In this document: positions 25,404-33,564 of the stretch, one piece after another
Layout of the letters: every line of letters starts with the position of its first letter
How positions within the stretch are numbered: the first letter of the stretch is position 1
From: Streptomyces sp. NBC_00576
Lineage (GTDB): Bacteria > Actinomycetota > Actinomycetes > Streptomycetales > Streptomycetaceae
Reading direction: 5' to 3'
Length of the DNA: 64,000 nucleotides
Assembly (NCBI RefSeq): GCF_036345175.1
Contig: NZ_CP107780.1
Span: forward strand, 9,300,001-9,364,000
Notes under the pieces: generated by a model
The model's database searches: none
Told to the model about the DNA's origin: nothing
The model's input: only the letters and a program-made list of their open reading frames with translations
Translations under genes and position numbers: made by a program

Positions 25404-25910
25404 GTGAGCGGCAAGGGTGCACCCGAACTGTCCGTACGCAACTGCGGTGACCTGCGCGTCGCCGTCATCGCGGCCCAGTGGCACGAGAAGGTGATGGACG
25501 GTCTGGTGGACGGTGCCCTGCGCGCACTGCACGACCTGGGCATCGATGAGCCGACCCTGCTGCGGGTCCCCGGCAGCTGGGAACTCCCGGTCGTCGCCAA
25601 GGTCCTGGCCGGACGGGGCTACGACGCGATCGTCGCGCTCGGCGTCGTCATCAGGGGCGGCACTCCCCACTTCGAGTACGTGTGCCAGGGCGTCACCCAG
25701 GGCCTCACCCAGGTCTCGGTCGACACCGGCGTCCCCATCGGCATGGGCGTGCTGACCTGCGACACCGAGGAACAGGCCCTCGACCGCGCGGGCATCGAGG
25801 GTTCCAACGAGGACAAGGGACACGAGGCGGTGACGGCGGCCGTGGCGACGGCGGCCACCCTCCGCTCAGTATCTGAACCGTGGCGTCAGGCCGGGCGGCA
25901 CAACGCGTAA
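25404..25910 (+). CDS. ribH: 6,7-dimethyl-8-ribityllumazine synthase
   Basis: 168 residues. Family motifs are PGSWELPVVAKVLA, ALGVVIRGGTPHFEYVCQG with the catalytic His, and TEEQALDRAG. It condenses the RibBA product with the ribitylaminouracil intermediate. GTG 25404 has AAGGAG 9-14 bases upstream. RibD/RibG, needed to make the pyrimidine precursor, is not in this window. Confidence 0.96.
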   Translation: MSGKGAPELSVRNCGDLRVAVIAAQWHEKVMDGLVDGALRALHDLGIDEPTLLRVPGSWELPVVAKVLAGRGYDAIVALGVVIRGGTPHFEYVCQGVTQGLTQVSVDTGVPIGMGVLTCDTEEQALDRAGIEGSNEDKGHEAVTAAVATAATLRSVSEPWRQAGRHNA

Positions 25911-25923
25911 AGTGGGCGCCACC

Positions 25924-26196
25924 ATGTCCAATAAGACGTTTGAGGAGCTCTTCACCGAGCTCCAGCACAAGGCCGCCACGGGTGATCCCGCAACTTCCCG
26001 CACCGCAGAGCTGGTCGGCAAGGGCGTCCATGCCATCGGCAAGAAGGTCGTAGAAGAGGCCGCCGAGGTCTGGATGGCCGCCGAGTACGAGGGGAAGGAA
26101 GCAGCCGCCGAGGAGATCTCGCAGCTGCTCTACCACGTTCAGGTGATGATGGTCGCCCGCGGCATCTCGCTGGACGACGTGTACGCCCACCTGTAA
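25924..26196 (+). CDS. hisE: Phosphoribosyl-ATP diphosphatase
   Basis: 90 residues, a full-length HisE (MazG-like fold). It has FEELFTELQHKA, then VGKGVHAIGKKVVEEAAEVWMAAEYEGKEAAAEEISQLLYH with the metal-binding Glu clusters. It removes pyrophosphate from phosphoribosyl-ATP, step 2 of histidine synthesis. ATG 25924 is preferred to GTG 25912. It follows ribH by 13 bp, so histidine and riboflavin genes appear to share a transcript. Confidence 0.95.
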   Translation: MSNKTFEELFTELQHKAATGDPATSRTAELVGKGVHAIGKKVVEEAAEVWMAAEYEGKEAAAEEISQLLYHVQVMMVARGISLDDVYAHL

Positions 26197-26273
26197 GTCC
26201 AGCCCGCCCGGCAGACACCGCCGTCACGTCCCACCGTCACGTCCACGCATCTCACGCAAAGGAAGCCGACCTC

Positions 26274-27131
26274 ATGCTGCGCATCGCCGTCCCCAACAAG
26301 GGTTCCCTGTCAGGCCCTGCGTCGGCGATGCTGCATGAGGCCGGCTACCAGCAGCGCCGCGAGTCCAAGGAACTGCGGATCGTCGACCCGGAGAACGAGG
26401 TCGAGTTCTTCTACCTCCGCCCCCGCGACATCGCGATCTACGTCTCCTCCGGCCGCCTCGACATCGGCATCACCGGCCGCGACCTGCTCATCGACTCCGG
26501 CGCCAACGCGGAGGAGATCCTCCCGCTCGGCTTCGCCCGCTCCACCTTCCGCTTCGCCGGCAAGCCCGGCACCGCGGCAGGCATCGAGGACCTGGCCGGC
26601 CTGACCGTGGCCACCTCGTACGAGGGGATCGTCGCCAAGCACCTCGCCGACCACGGCGTCGACGCCTCCGTCGTCCACCTCGACGGCGCCGTCGAGACAG
26701 CGATCGAACTCGGCGTCGCCGGCGTCATCGCGGATGTCGTCGAGACCGGAACCTCGCTGCGCAACGCGGGCCTGGAGGTGTTCGGGGAGCCCATCATGAC
26801 GTCCGAGGCGATCGTCATTCGCCGGGTCGGAGCGGAGACCGAGGAGACTGCTGAGTCGAAGGTTCAGCAGTTCCTGCGCCGGCTCCAGGGCGTGCTGGTG
26901 GCCCGAACGTACGTGATGATGGACTACGACTGCCGCGTCGAGCAGCTGGAGAAGGCCGTCGCCCTGACGCCCGGCCTGGAGTCGCCGACCGTCTCGCCGC
27001 TGCACAACGAGGGCTGGGTCGCCGTCCGCGCGATGGTCCCGTCCAAGGAGGCCCAGCGGATCATGGACGATCTGTACGACCTCGGCGCGCGGGCCATCCT
27101 GACCACGGCCATCCACGCCTGCCGCCTCTGA
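26274..27131 (+). CDS. hisG: ATP phosphoribosyltransferase, long form
   Basis: 285 residues, the long HisG form with a C-terminal ACT-like regulatory domain (from about residue 210). Motifs are LRIAVPNKGSLSGPA, DIGITGRDLLIDSG and the PRPP loop GVIADVVETGTSLRNAGLEV. It catalyses the first, histidine-inhibited step of the pathway (ATP + PRPP). The upstream AAGGAAG gives a good ribosome-binding site. Follows hisE. Confidence 0.96.
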   Translation: MLRIAVPNKGSLSGPASAMLHEAGYQQRRESKELRIVDPENEVEFFYLRPRDIAIYVSSGRLDIGITGRDLLIDSGANAEEILPLGFARSTFRFAGKPGTAAGIEDLAGLTVATSYEGIVAKHLADHGVDASVVHLDGAVETAIELGVAGVIADVVETGTSLRNAGLEVFGEPIMTSEAIVIRRVGAETEETAESKVQQFLRRLQGVLVARTYVMMDYDCRVEQLEKAVALTPGLESPTVSPLHNEGWVAVRAMVPSKEAQRIMDDLYDLGARAILTTAIHACRL

Positions 27132-27144
27132 GGACCGTACGACC

Positions 27145-27600
27145 ATGTCCGATCTGCCTTCCCTGCCTGTCACATTCCGGCCGGGCCGCACCCGTGTGGT
27201 CCTGCTCACCGCGAGCGCCGCGATCTTCGTCGTCATCACGACGGTCGCGCTCCTCCTGGAGAAGCTCAGCCCGGGCGAGACGCTCAGCTTCGTCTTCGTG
27301 GCCGCCCTGCTGTCCGGGGTGCTTGTGCTGCTGTCCCGGCCGAAGGTCGTCGCCGACGAGGCCGGTGTCACGGTCGTCAACATCGTCGGCGGCCGCCGTC
27401 TGGCCTGGGCGGAGATCCTCCGGGTGAACCTCCGTCCGGGCGACCCCTGGGTGTTCCTCGACCTCAGCGACGGTACGAGTCTGCCCGCGCTCGGCATCCA
27501 GCCCGGCATCGCCAAACAGCGCGCCATCGCGGACGCGCGCACCCTGCGGGCGCTCACCGAGGCGCGCTCCGCAGGCGACCCCGGGCAAGATCAGGGCTGA
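27145..27600 (+). CDS. PH-domain membrane protein
   Basis: 151 residues. Two hydrophobic helices (about 18-36 and 46-62) are followed by a bacterial PH-like (bPH2) domain with VVADEAGVTVVNIVGGRRLAWAEILRVNLRPGDPWVFLDLSDG. Its function is unknown. It starts 13 bp after hisG and is probably the last gene of the operon, being followed by a perfect 10-bp-stem hairpin. Confidence 0.85.
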   Translation: MSDLPSLPVTFRPGRTRVVLLTASAAIFVVITTVALLLEKLSPGETLSFVFVAALLSGVLVLLSRPKVVADEAGVTVVNIVGGRRLAWAEILRVNLRPGDPWVFLDLSDGTSLPALGIQPGIAKQRAIADARTLRALTEARSAGDPGQDQG

Positions 27601-27650
27601 CTCAGGGCCGTCCACCCTGCCGCACAGGGCCCTGTCTTGATTAATCTGTT

Positions 27651-27678
27651 GGCGGAGGCGTTTTCGTGCGCCTCCGCC
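27651..27678 (+). terminator. Strong hairpin ending the rib/his operon
   Basis: Arms GGCGGAGGCG (27651-27660) and CGCCTCCGCC (27669-27678) with loop TTTTCGTG. Perfect 10-bp stem, 50 bp after the PH-protein stop. Confidence 0.85.
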
Positions 27679-27801
27679 ACTGATGCTCCCCCCGGTCTTC
27701 AGAGGCCCCCTGCTACCCGAGGAGTGACTCCCTCCAGCGATGGACGGATCGTCCTGTAGTACCTGCGCCGCCCCCTCCCGACATATCGAGGCGGCGGCAT
27801 C
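27679..27801 (+). promoter_or_regulatory. Leader of CNNM gene with RBS-proximal hairpin
   Basis: A 123-bp leader. CGCCGCC (27766-27772) can pair with GGCGGCG (27790-27796), which ends five bases before the ATG at 27802 and covers part of the ribosome-binding region. The leader does not match the M-box consensus as I know it. Confidence 0.4.
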
Positions 27802-29181
27802 ATGACCACCCCCCTGCTGCTCCTTGCGGCGGCTTTCCTCCTGATCCTCGCCAATGGCTTCTTCGTGGCCGCCGAGTTCGGCCTCGTCACGGTCGAGCGG
27901 CCGGACGCGGAGAAGGCCGCCGCCGAGGGTGACCGACGGGCCCGTACGGTCGTCGAGTCCCTCAAGGAGCTGTCCTTCCAGCTCTCCGGAACCCAACTCG
28001 GCATCACCATCACCTCCCTCGTCGTCGGCATGCTCGCCGAGCCGGCGCTCGCGGAGCTGCTGCACGGCCCGTTCACCGCGATCGGCCTGCCCGAAGGGGC
28101 CGTCCCGAGCGTCTCGGTGATCGTCGGCATGCTGCTGGCCTCGGCCGTGCAGATGGTGATCGGCGAACTCGTGCCCAAGAACTGGGCGGTCTCCAAGCCG
28201 CTGCAGGTCGCACGCTTCGTGGCCGGCCCGCAGTACGCCTTCTCCCGACTCTTCCGCCCGGTGATCGCCGGGCTCAACGCGGTGGCCAACCGGCTGGTCC
28301 GCGCCCTGGGCGTGGAACCCGCCGTGGAACTGGCCTCGGCCCGCACCCCCGGCGAACTGGTCTCCCTGGCCAGACACTCGGCCCAGGCCGGCGCGCTGGA
28401 ACAGGACACCGCGGACCTGTTCGTACGGACACTGTCGCTGGGCGAGCTGACCGCGCAGCACATCATGACCCCGCGCGTGCGGGTCAGCTCGCTGCAGTCG
28501 TCGGCCACCGCCGAGGACGTCGTCAACCTGACCCGGGCCACCGGCCTGTCCCGCTTCCCCGTCTACCGGGAGCGGATCGACGAGATCGTCGGCATGGCCC
28601 ACCTCAAGGACGCTCTCGCCGTGCCCGCCGGGGACCGGCTGCGCACACCGGTCGGCCGGATCGCCAAGTCGCCTCTGCTGGTCCCCGAGACGCTCCCCGT
28701 GCAGCCACTGCTCGAACTGCTGCGCAGCCAGCAGCCCATCGCCGTCGTCGTCGACGAGTACGGCGGTACGGCGGGTGTGGTCACCCTGGAGGACATCGTC
28801 GAGGAACTCGTCGGCGAGGTCCATGACGAGCACGACGACGTGCTCAACGAACCGACCGAACTCGCCGCCGCCCCGCCCGAGGACGGCCGTCCCACCTGGG
28901 ACGCCGACGGCAGCTGCCGTGTCGACATCCTCCAGCGCATAGGCCTCGACGTGCCTGAGGGCCCGTACGAGACGGTCGCCGGCCTCGTCGCCGACCTGCT
29001 GGGCCGCATCCCGGTCCCCGGCGACAAGGCCGAACTGCCGGGCTGGCGCCTCTCGGTCCGCCAGGTCGGCCACTACCGGGCCGAGCGGGTACGTCTGATC
29101 AAGACCCCTGAGAACGCCGAGAACGCCGAGAACACGGACAGTACGAACACGGCGGACCTCGCGGTGGAGGCGGCCCGATGA
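27802..29181 (+). CDS. CNNM/DUF21-CBS membrane protein (hemolysin-C/CorC family) 1
   Basis: 459 residues. The N-terminal CNNM domain has about four helices (FLLILANGFFVAAEFGLVTV; QLSGTQLGITITSLVVGMLA; VIGELVPKNWAV). Two CBS domains follow (IMTPRVRVSSL ... FPVYRERIDEIVGM; PIAVVVDEYGGTAGVVTLED), then a CorC_HlyC transporter-associated domain. The family is linked to magnesium/cobalt homeostasis. Overlaps its paralogue downstream by 4 bp (ATGA). Confidence 0.93.
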   Translation: MTTPLLLLAAAFLLILANGFFVAAEFGLVTVERPDAEKAAAEGDRRARTVVESLKELSFQLSGTQLGITITSLVVGMLAEPALAELLHGPFTAIGLPEGAVPSVSVIVGMLLASAVQMVIGELVPKNWAVSKPLQVARFVAGPQYAFSRLFRPVIAGLNAVANRLVRALGVEPAVELASARTPGELVSLARHSAQAGALEQDTADLFVRTLSLGELTAQHIMTPRVRVSSLQSSATAEDVVNLTRATGLSRFPVYRERIDEIVGMAHLKDALAVPAGDRLRTPVGRIAKSPLLVPETLPVQPLLELLRSQQPIAVVVDEYGGTAGVVTLEDIVEELVGEVHDEHDDVLNEPTELAAAPPEDGRPTWDADGSCRVDILQRIGLDVPEGPYETVAGLVADLLGRIPVPGDKAELPGWRLSVRQVGHYRAERVRLIKTPENAENAENTDSTNTADLAVEAAR

Positions 29182-30263
29182 GCGTGCTCCAACTCCTCTT
29201 CGCCCTCCTCCTCGTGCTCGCCAACGGCTTCTTCGTCGGCGCCGAGTTCGCCCTCGTCTCCGTCCGCCGCAGCCAGATCGAACCGCTCGGCACGGCACGG
29301 GCCCGCCAGGTGCTGTACGGCCTGGAACGGCTGCCGCAGATGATGGCCGCGGCCCAGTTCGGCATCACCATCTGCTCGCTGACCCTGGGCGCGGTCGCCG
29401 AGCCGACCGTGGCCCACCTGCTGGAACCGGTCTTCGAGGCGGCTCATCTCCCCGCGGGCATGATCCACCCGCTGGGCTATGTCATCGCGCTCGCGGTCGT
29501 GGTCTTCCTTCACCTCGTCATCGGCGAGATGCTCCCGAAGAACCTGGCGATGGCGGCGCCCGAGAAGACAGCGCTGTGGCTGAGCCCGGGGCTGGTCGCT
29601 TTCGCACGCCTGTGCGGGCCGGTCACGGTGGGGCTGGGAGCCTGTGCCCGGCTCGTCCTGAAGCTCTTCCACGTCGAGCCCAAGGACGAGGTCGAGGCGG
29701 TCTTCACCAGCGAACAGCTCAACCGCCTGGTGGAGGACGCCGGCCAGGCCGGGCTGCTCGACCCCGGCGAGCAGGAACGCCTTGAGGACGCGCTGGAACT
29801 GGGCTCCCGCCCGGTTACCGACGTCCTCCTCGACCGCGAGTCCCTGGTCTCGGTGGGCCCGTCGGTCACCCCGGGCCAGGTCGTCGCCCTCACCGCCCGG
29901 ACCGGGTACTCCCGCTTCCCGGTGGTGGCGGACAACGGCGCCTTCATGGGCTACCTGCACGTGAAGGACGTACTGGACCTGGAGGACTCGGAACGGGCGG
30001 TGCCGCAGCACATCTGGCGCTCCATGACGACGCTGCGCTCCGAACTACCGCTGGACGACGCGCTGACGGTAATGCGCCGGGCGGCGACGCACCTGGCCCA
30101 GGTGGCGGACGGTTCGGGCCGGGTGATCGGCCTGGTCGCGATGGAGGACGTACTGGAACTCCTGGTGGGCGAGGTGCGCGACCCGGCCCACCGCCAGACC
30201 TCGCCGAAGCCGAAGGTGACGGAACCCAGGGCGGAGGCACAGGAGGAGGCGCTGGCAAGCTGA
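29178..30263 (+). CDS. CNNM/DUF21-CBS membrane protein 2
   Basis: 361 residues. Same layout as its neighbour: CNNM helices (LVLANGFFVGAEFALVSVRR; AAAQFGITICSLTLGAVAEP; VIGEMLPKNLAMAAPEKTAL), then a CBS pair (YSRFPVVADNGAFMGYLHVKD; GRVIGLVAMEDVLELLVGEV). It lacks the C-terminal CorC_HlyC domain and ends in a charged tail. The two genes overlap at ATGA. A tandem pair of different length suggests a heteromeric ion-transport or sensing complex, which is an inference. Confidence 0.93.
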   Translation: MSVLQLLFALLLVLANGFFVGAEFALVSVRRSQIEPLGTARARQVLYGLERLPQMMAAAQFGITICSLTLGAVAEPTVAHLLEPVFEAAHLPAGMIHPLGYVIALAVVVFLHLVIGEMLPKNLAMAAPEKTALWLSPGLVAFARLCGPVTVGLGACARLVLKLFHVEPKDEVEAVFTSEQLNRLVEDAGQAGLLDPGEQERLEDALELGSRPVTDVLLDRESLVSVGPSVTPGQVVALTARTGYSRFPVVADNGAFMGYLHVKDVLDLEDSERAVPQHIWRSMTTLRSELPLDDALTVMRRAATHLAQVADGSGRVIGLVAMEDVLELLVGEVRDPAHRQTSPKPKVTEPRAEAQEEALAS

Positions 30264-30312
30264 GCGCTCCGCGGGAACGGCGGTTCATCTGGCCGCGGGC
30301 CCGGTGGGGGCT

Positions 30313-30346
30313 GGTCGCGCAGTTCCCCGCGCCCCGACGGGGCGCG
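30313..30346. repeat. Streptomyces-type intergenic hairpin repeat, copy 2
   Basis: Same TCGCGCAGTTCCCCGC core as at 6797, then the hairpin CGCGCCCC (30328-30335) - GAC - GGGGCGCG (30339-30346). Confidence 0.75.
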
Positions 30347-30376
30347 GGTGACCCCGCCTGGTTGCGGGCCGTCGTG

Positions 30377-30414
30377 CCAGTACCGGGCGCCGAACTGAAG
30401 GCGCCCGGTACTGG
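30377..30414. terminator. 15-bp perfect hairpin between convergent genes
   Basis: Arms 30377-30391 (begins CCAGTACC, ends GGGCGCC) and 30400-30414 are perfectly complementary over 15 bp, with loop GAACTGAA. It sits five bases past the stop of the AAA ATPase gene and 113 bp past the CNNM-2 stop. A bidirectional terminator. Confidence 0.85.
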
Positions 30415-30419
30415 GCCGG

Positions 30420-32285
30420 TCAGAGGGCCGACGGATCCTGGGGCCCCCGTCCCGACAGAACCTCTCCGTACGCCTGCATAAGATCCGGCAGCCGCAAAGT
30501 CGACAAGTCGTCCCGTGTCAACATCCCCGGATACACCGACAGCCGAAGATCCCGGTAGGCACAGCTCTTCTCGTACAGCGTTCGCAGGAACCGCCCGTTG
30601 CCCAGCTCGTCGATCCACCCCTGGTCCACCACATGCCCGGCGATCGAGCGCAGCTCGTCCAGCGCCTCCTCGTCCCACACGTCACCGTTCTCCGCCGCGA
30701 GCACCTCACCGATGGAGGTGAGTTCGAGCGGACGGTACGAGGGGAAGTCGACGCGGGTCGTAAAGCGGGACGACAGCCCGGGGTTGGCGGCGAGGAGCCG
30801 GTCCATGCCCTCCGGATAGCCGGCCAGGATCACCACCAGGTGGTCCCGGTTGTCCTCGGCCCGCTTCAGCAGCACCTGCAGGGCCTCGTCGCCGTAGGCA
30901 TCGCCCTTGCCGTACCCGGAGTTGGAGAGCGAGTACGCCTCGTCGACGAACAGGACGCCCCCGATCGCGGAGTCGATCAGCTCGTTGGCCTTCACTGCGG
31001 TCTGGCCGAGATACTCGCCGACCAGGTCCGCCCGCTGCGCCTCCACCAGATGGTCGCCGCCGAGCAGCCCGAGCGCGTAGAACACCCGGCCGAGGATGCG
31101 CGCCACCGTCGTCTTGCCGGTGCCCGACGGGCCCGAGAAGACGAAGTGCCGCTTCGGCGGCTGGACCGGCAGTCCCTGCCCCGCCCGCAGCCGCGCCATG
31201 TTCAACTGGGCGGAGAGCGCCTTCACTTGGCGCTTCACCGGCTCCAGGCCCACCATGCGCTCCAGCTCGGCCAGCGCCTCCTCGAGCAGCGCCGGGTCGG
31301 TCGGACCGGTCGGCAGCGGCTGTACCGGGAGCGCGGCCTTCTCGCGCACCGAGTCGGTCGCGGACGGCAACGGGCCGCCGGGCGGCGGGAGTTCCGGCTC
31401 CGAGAGCTTCAGATCGCGGCCCTCGCCGCCGAACAGGGGGTCGATGCCGTCCGGGCTCTCCAGCAGCTCCTGCCCGATCCCGCTGAGCGTGATCGCCGCG
31501 AGGTCGGCCGCCTCGTCGTACCCGTCGCCCTCGGAGATCGCGGCCAGCCGTGCCGAGGTGTCCATGAAGGCGGCGTCCACGCGGTGCACGGCTCGGTACA
31601 GGGGGAGGGCCGCCGCCGAGCGGCCCGTACCCTCATGGGCCCGCGCCAGCCAGTACCGCAGCTCCTTGCGCTGCGGCTGCTCGCTGCGACAGCGCATCAG
31701 AGCAGCCGAGAGGAGCGGCTCGGCCTGGCCGTACATCTCCAGGCGCACCCGGGCCATGCCGCCGAACAGACCCGCCTCGATGCCCAGCATCGCGTCGTTG
31801 ATCAACGGGTCGGTGTGCCGGACCAGTTGCTCCCAGTCCTTGACGAGATAGGCGCGGCACGCATGCAGGAAACGGACCTGCGGGTCGGTGTCGACCGGCG
31901 GCAGACCGGCCAACGCCCGGTCCAGTTCCGGCACATGGCGGCCGTCCAGCCAGTGCGAGGCGTGCGCGAGCAGCAGATCGCGCGGGCTTTCGAGCACCGG
32001 CTGCACCCACCAGCCCAGCCAGTACCAGGAGTTGAGGGTCCGGCGGTGGCGTGAGCGCTGCTCCCCGAAGCGCTCCCGGTGCCGGAACATCCGTAGCAGC
32101 GCGGTCGTCGTGTCGACGCGCAGCGCATGCAGTCCGAGCCAGCCGTCGGCCATCCCGGGATCCATCCGCACCGCGGTGCGGAACTCCTCCTCCGCCTGCG
32201 GATAGGCGCCCATCGTGTAGGCGTCCACACCTCGCAGCCAGGCGAGGTCGGCCGGGGCCTCGGGGCCCTGCGTGCCGAAGTCCAT
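30420..32285 (-). CDS. AAA+ ATPase with N-terminal TPR-like region (EccA/CbbX-like)
   Basis: 621 residues. The first 300 are helical and TPR-like (YTMGAYPQAEEEFRTAVRMDPG; ELRYWLARAHEGTGRSAAALPLYRAVHR). A CbbX/SpoVK-type AAA+ domain follows at about 355-610: Walker A VFSGPSGTGKTTVARIL, Walker B GGVLFVDEAYSL, sensor region VILAGYPEGMDRLLAANPGL and arginine-finger region SRFTTRVDF. This architecture matches EccA of type VII secretion systems. No other ESX gene is nearby, so involvement in secretion is only possible. ATG 32285 has GGGGGA upstream. Confidence 0.88.
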   Translation of the reverse strand: MDFGTQGPEAPADLAWLRGVDAYTMGAYPQAEEEFRTAVRMDPGMADGWLGLHALRVDTTTALLRMFRHRERFGEQRSRHRRTLNSWYWLGWWVQPVLESPRDLLLAHASHWLDGRHVPELDRALAGLPPVDTDPQVRFLHACRAYLVKDWEQLVRHTDPLINDAMLGIEAGLFGGMARVRLEMYGQAEPLLSAALMRCRSEQPQRKELRYWLARAHEGTGRSAAALPLYRAVHRVDAAFMDTSARLAAISEGDGYDEAADLAAITLSGIGQELLESPDGIDPLFGGEGRDLKLSEPELPPPGGPLPSATDSVREKAALPVQPLPTGPTDPALLEEALAELERMVGLEPVKRQVKALSAQLNMARLRAGQGLPVQPPKRHFVFSGPSGTGKTTVARILGRVFYALGLLGGDHLVEAQRADLVGEYLGQTAVKANELIDSAIGGVLFVDEAYSLSNSGYGKGDAYGDEALQVLLKRAEDNRDHLVVILAGYPEGMDRLLAANPGLSSRFTTRVDFPSYRPLELTSIGEVLAAENGDVWDEEALDELRSIAGHVVDQGWIDELGNGRFLRTLYEKSCAYRDLRLSVYPGMLTRDDLSTLRLPDLMQAYGEVLSGRGPQDPSAL

Positions 32286-32715
32286 CACGTCCCCCACAAA
32301 CCGTGCCCCCGATTGCCTCTCCGACGGGCCGGTGCCCGTCGGCAGCTTGGTCGAACCGCTGTGCCGCGGACGGGAGTTGCAACGGTGCGCAGAGCAGCCG
32401 TCCGAGTCGCACCGAGGGCATCGTACCTGCGCCGCACGTGCCCGCAGCAGGGTGCCGCACAGGCCGTTTGACGAGGTGGGAGCATATGGGGCGCACACGG
32501 CGCGGTCACACAGGGTGAACAAAACGCGCCTGATGGCGGCCGGAAAACGGGGTGCGGGCAGAACGAAGCCCCCGATCACGGGGGAACAACCGGGGGCTTC
32601 GCGACTGCGGGCGGCTTCGAATGGCCGCACATTGAGAACGTAAGTCCTGTACGGCTCGTCGGTCAAGCCGAGTTGGAGCACTCAGGCAAGTTGCGCGGCC
32701 AGGGTCTTCACAAGT
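32286..32715. other. 430-bp intergenic region upstream of AAA ATPase gene
   Basis: Holds the promoter region of the AAA ATPase gene and a terminator-like hairpin CGAAGCCCCCG (32564-32574) / CGGGGGCTTCG (32591-32601), which would end the kinase-like gene transcript arriving from the right. No tRNA, small RNA family or convincing ORF was recognised. Confidence 0.5.
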
Positions 32716-33369
32716 TCAGCACACAGCGGACGGCCCGTCACGGTGAGTGAGATCCTGGTCTGATCCAACGGTCCCGGCAGGCCCCGGCAGTACCTCGTAC
32801 CCCTTACCGCACTGCCGTACCAACAGGTCGGCGAACCGGCGCGAGGGGTCCGCGGCGAAGTGCTGCCGCTCCGCGTCGACCCACCCGGCCCAGAACTCGC
32901 TCTGTTCCGCCCCGTCCCGCAACCGCCCTCGCGACCAGGCTTCCTCGCCGGCCAGCTCCATCCACAGCAGCCGCGCCAGGAACGGCCGTATCGCGCGCCG
33001 TCCGGCCCCGACGCCCTCCATCAGCACCACGGGTGCGGCCGGCAGCGTCCGAGACGGTCCGAAGCGCCGGGAGGCCCAGTCGTAGGGGGTGTACGAGGCG
33101 CTCTCGCCGCGCCGCAGCGGCTCGATCACCTGGCTGACCAGGCGCCCCGTCCAATCGAAGAGCTCGTCGTGGGTGGCGATGTCGTCGAGGTGCAGCACGG
33201 GCGCCCCGCCGAGAGCGGCGGCCAGTTCTCCGGTGAACGTGGTCTTCCCGGACCCCGCGTGTCCGTCGACGGCGATCAGGCGGACCGGGCCGCAGGAGGG
33301 CGGGAGTCGGCGCAGGGTGCGTGCGAGGTCTTGGATGGCGTTTCCCGGAGGGCGATCGGATTCGGACAT
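32716..33369 (-). CDS. Uridine-kinase-like P-loop protein
   Basis: 217 residues. Walker A is IAVDGHAGSGKTTFTGELAAAL near the N-terminus, followed by VLHLDDIATHDELFDWTGRL and a central YTPYDWASRRF, as in the nucleoside/phosphoribulokinase-like (Udk) group. The cellular substrate is unknown. ATG 33369 (SESDRPPGN) was chosen; ATG 33384 is in frame five codons earlier, and neither has a strong ribosome-binding site. Divergent from the C39-like peptidase. Confidence 0.82.
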   Translation of the reverse strand: MSESDRPPGNAIQDLARTLRRLPPSCGPVRLIAVDGHAGSGKTTFTGELAAALGGAPVLHLDDIATHDELFDWTGRLVSQVIEPLRRGESASYTPYDWASRRFGPSRTLPAAPVVLMEGVGAGRRAIRPFLARLLWMELAGEEAWSRGRLRDGAEQSEFWAGWVDAERQHFAADPSRRFADLLVRQCGKGYEVLPGPAGTVGSDQDLTHRDGPSAVC

Positions 33370-33564
33370 ATTGCCGGGGGTCATTCTAGGGACCGCTTGG
33401 ACACCGCCGTCGCCCGCGCCCCCAGGTCGCATCAATGGTCGAGACCAATACTCGTGGGCGCGGCACGGCCCGAAGTGCTGGCATGAGCCGGTCACCGGCG
33501 GCCATAGTTGGCGCACATCCGTGCACTGTTCCGCCCGTCTAGGACACCTGGGGGTCACCCGCCC

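Noticed and set aside
23973..25823. A 616-codon antisense frame over ribBA and ribH
   Set aside because: Same artefact; the sense genes are unmistakable.
27601..27801. M-box or Mn2+ riboswitch before the CNNM gene
   Set aside because: I could not match the conserved core blocks of either class; only simple hairpins are evident.
30420..32285. Type VII secretion locus around the EccA/CbbX-like ATPase
   Set aside because: No WXG100, EccB, EccC, EccD or mycosin gene is present nearby.
32564..32640. tRNA-like TTCGAAT segment in the gap near 32610
   Set aside because: The stem around it has an 8-nt loop, there is no anticodon arm or acceptor stem, and no CCA end.
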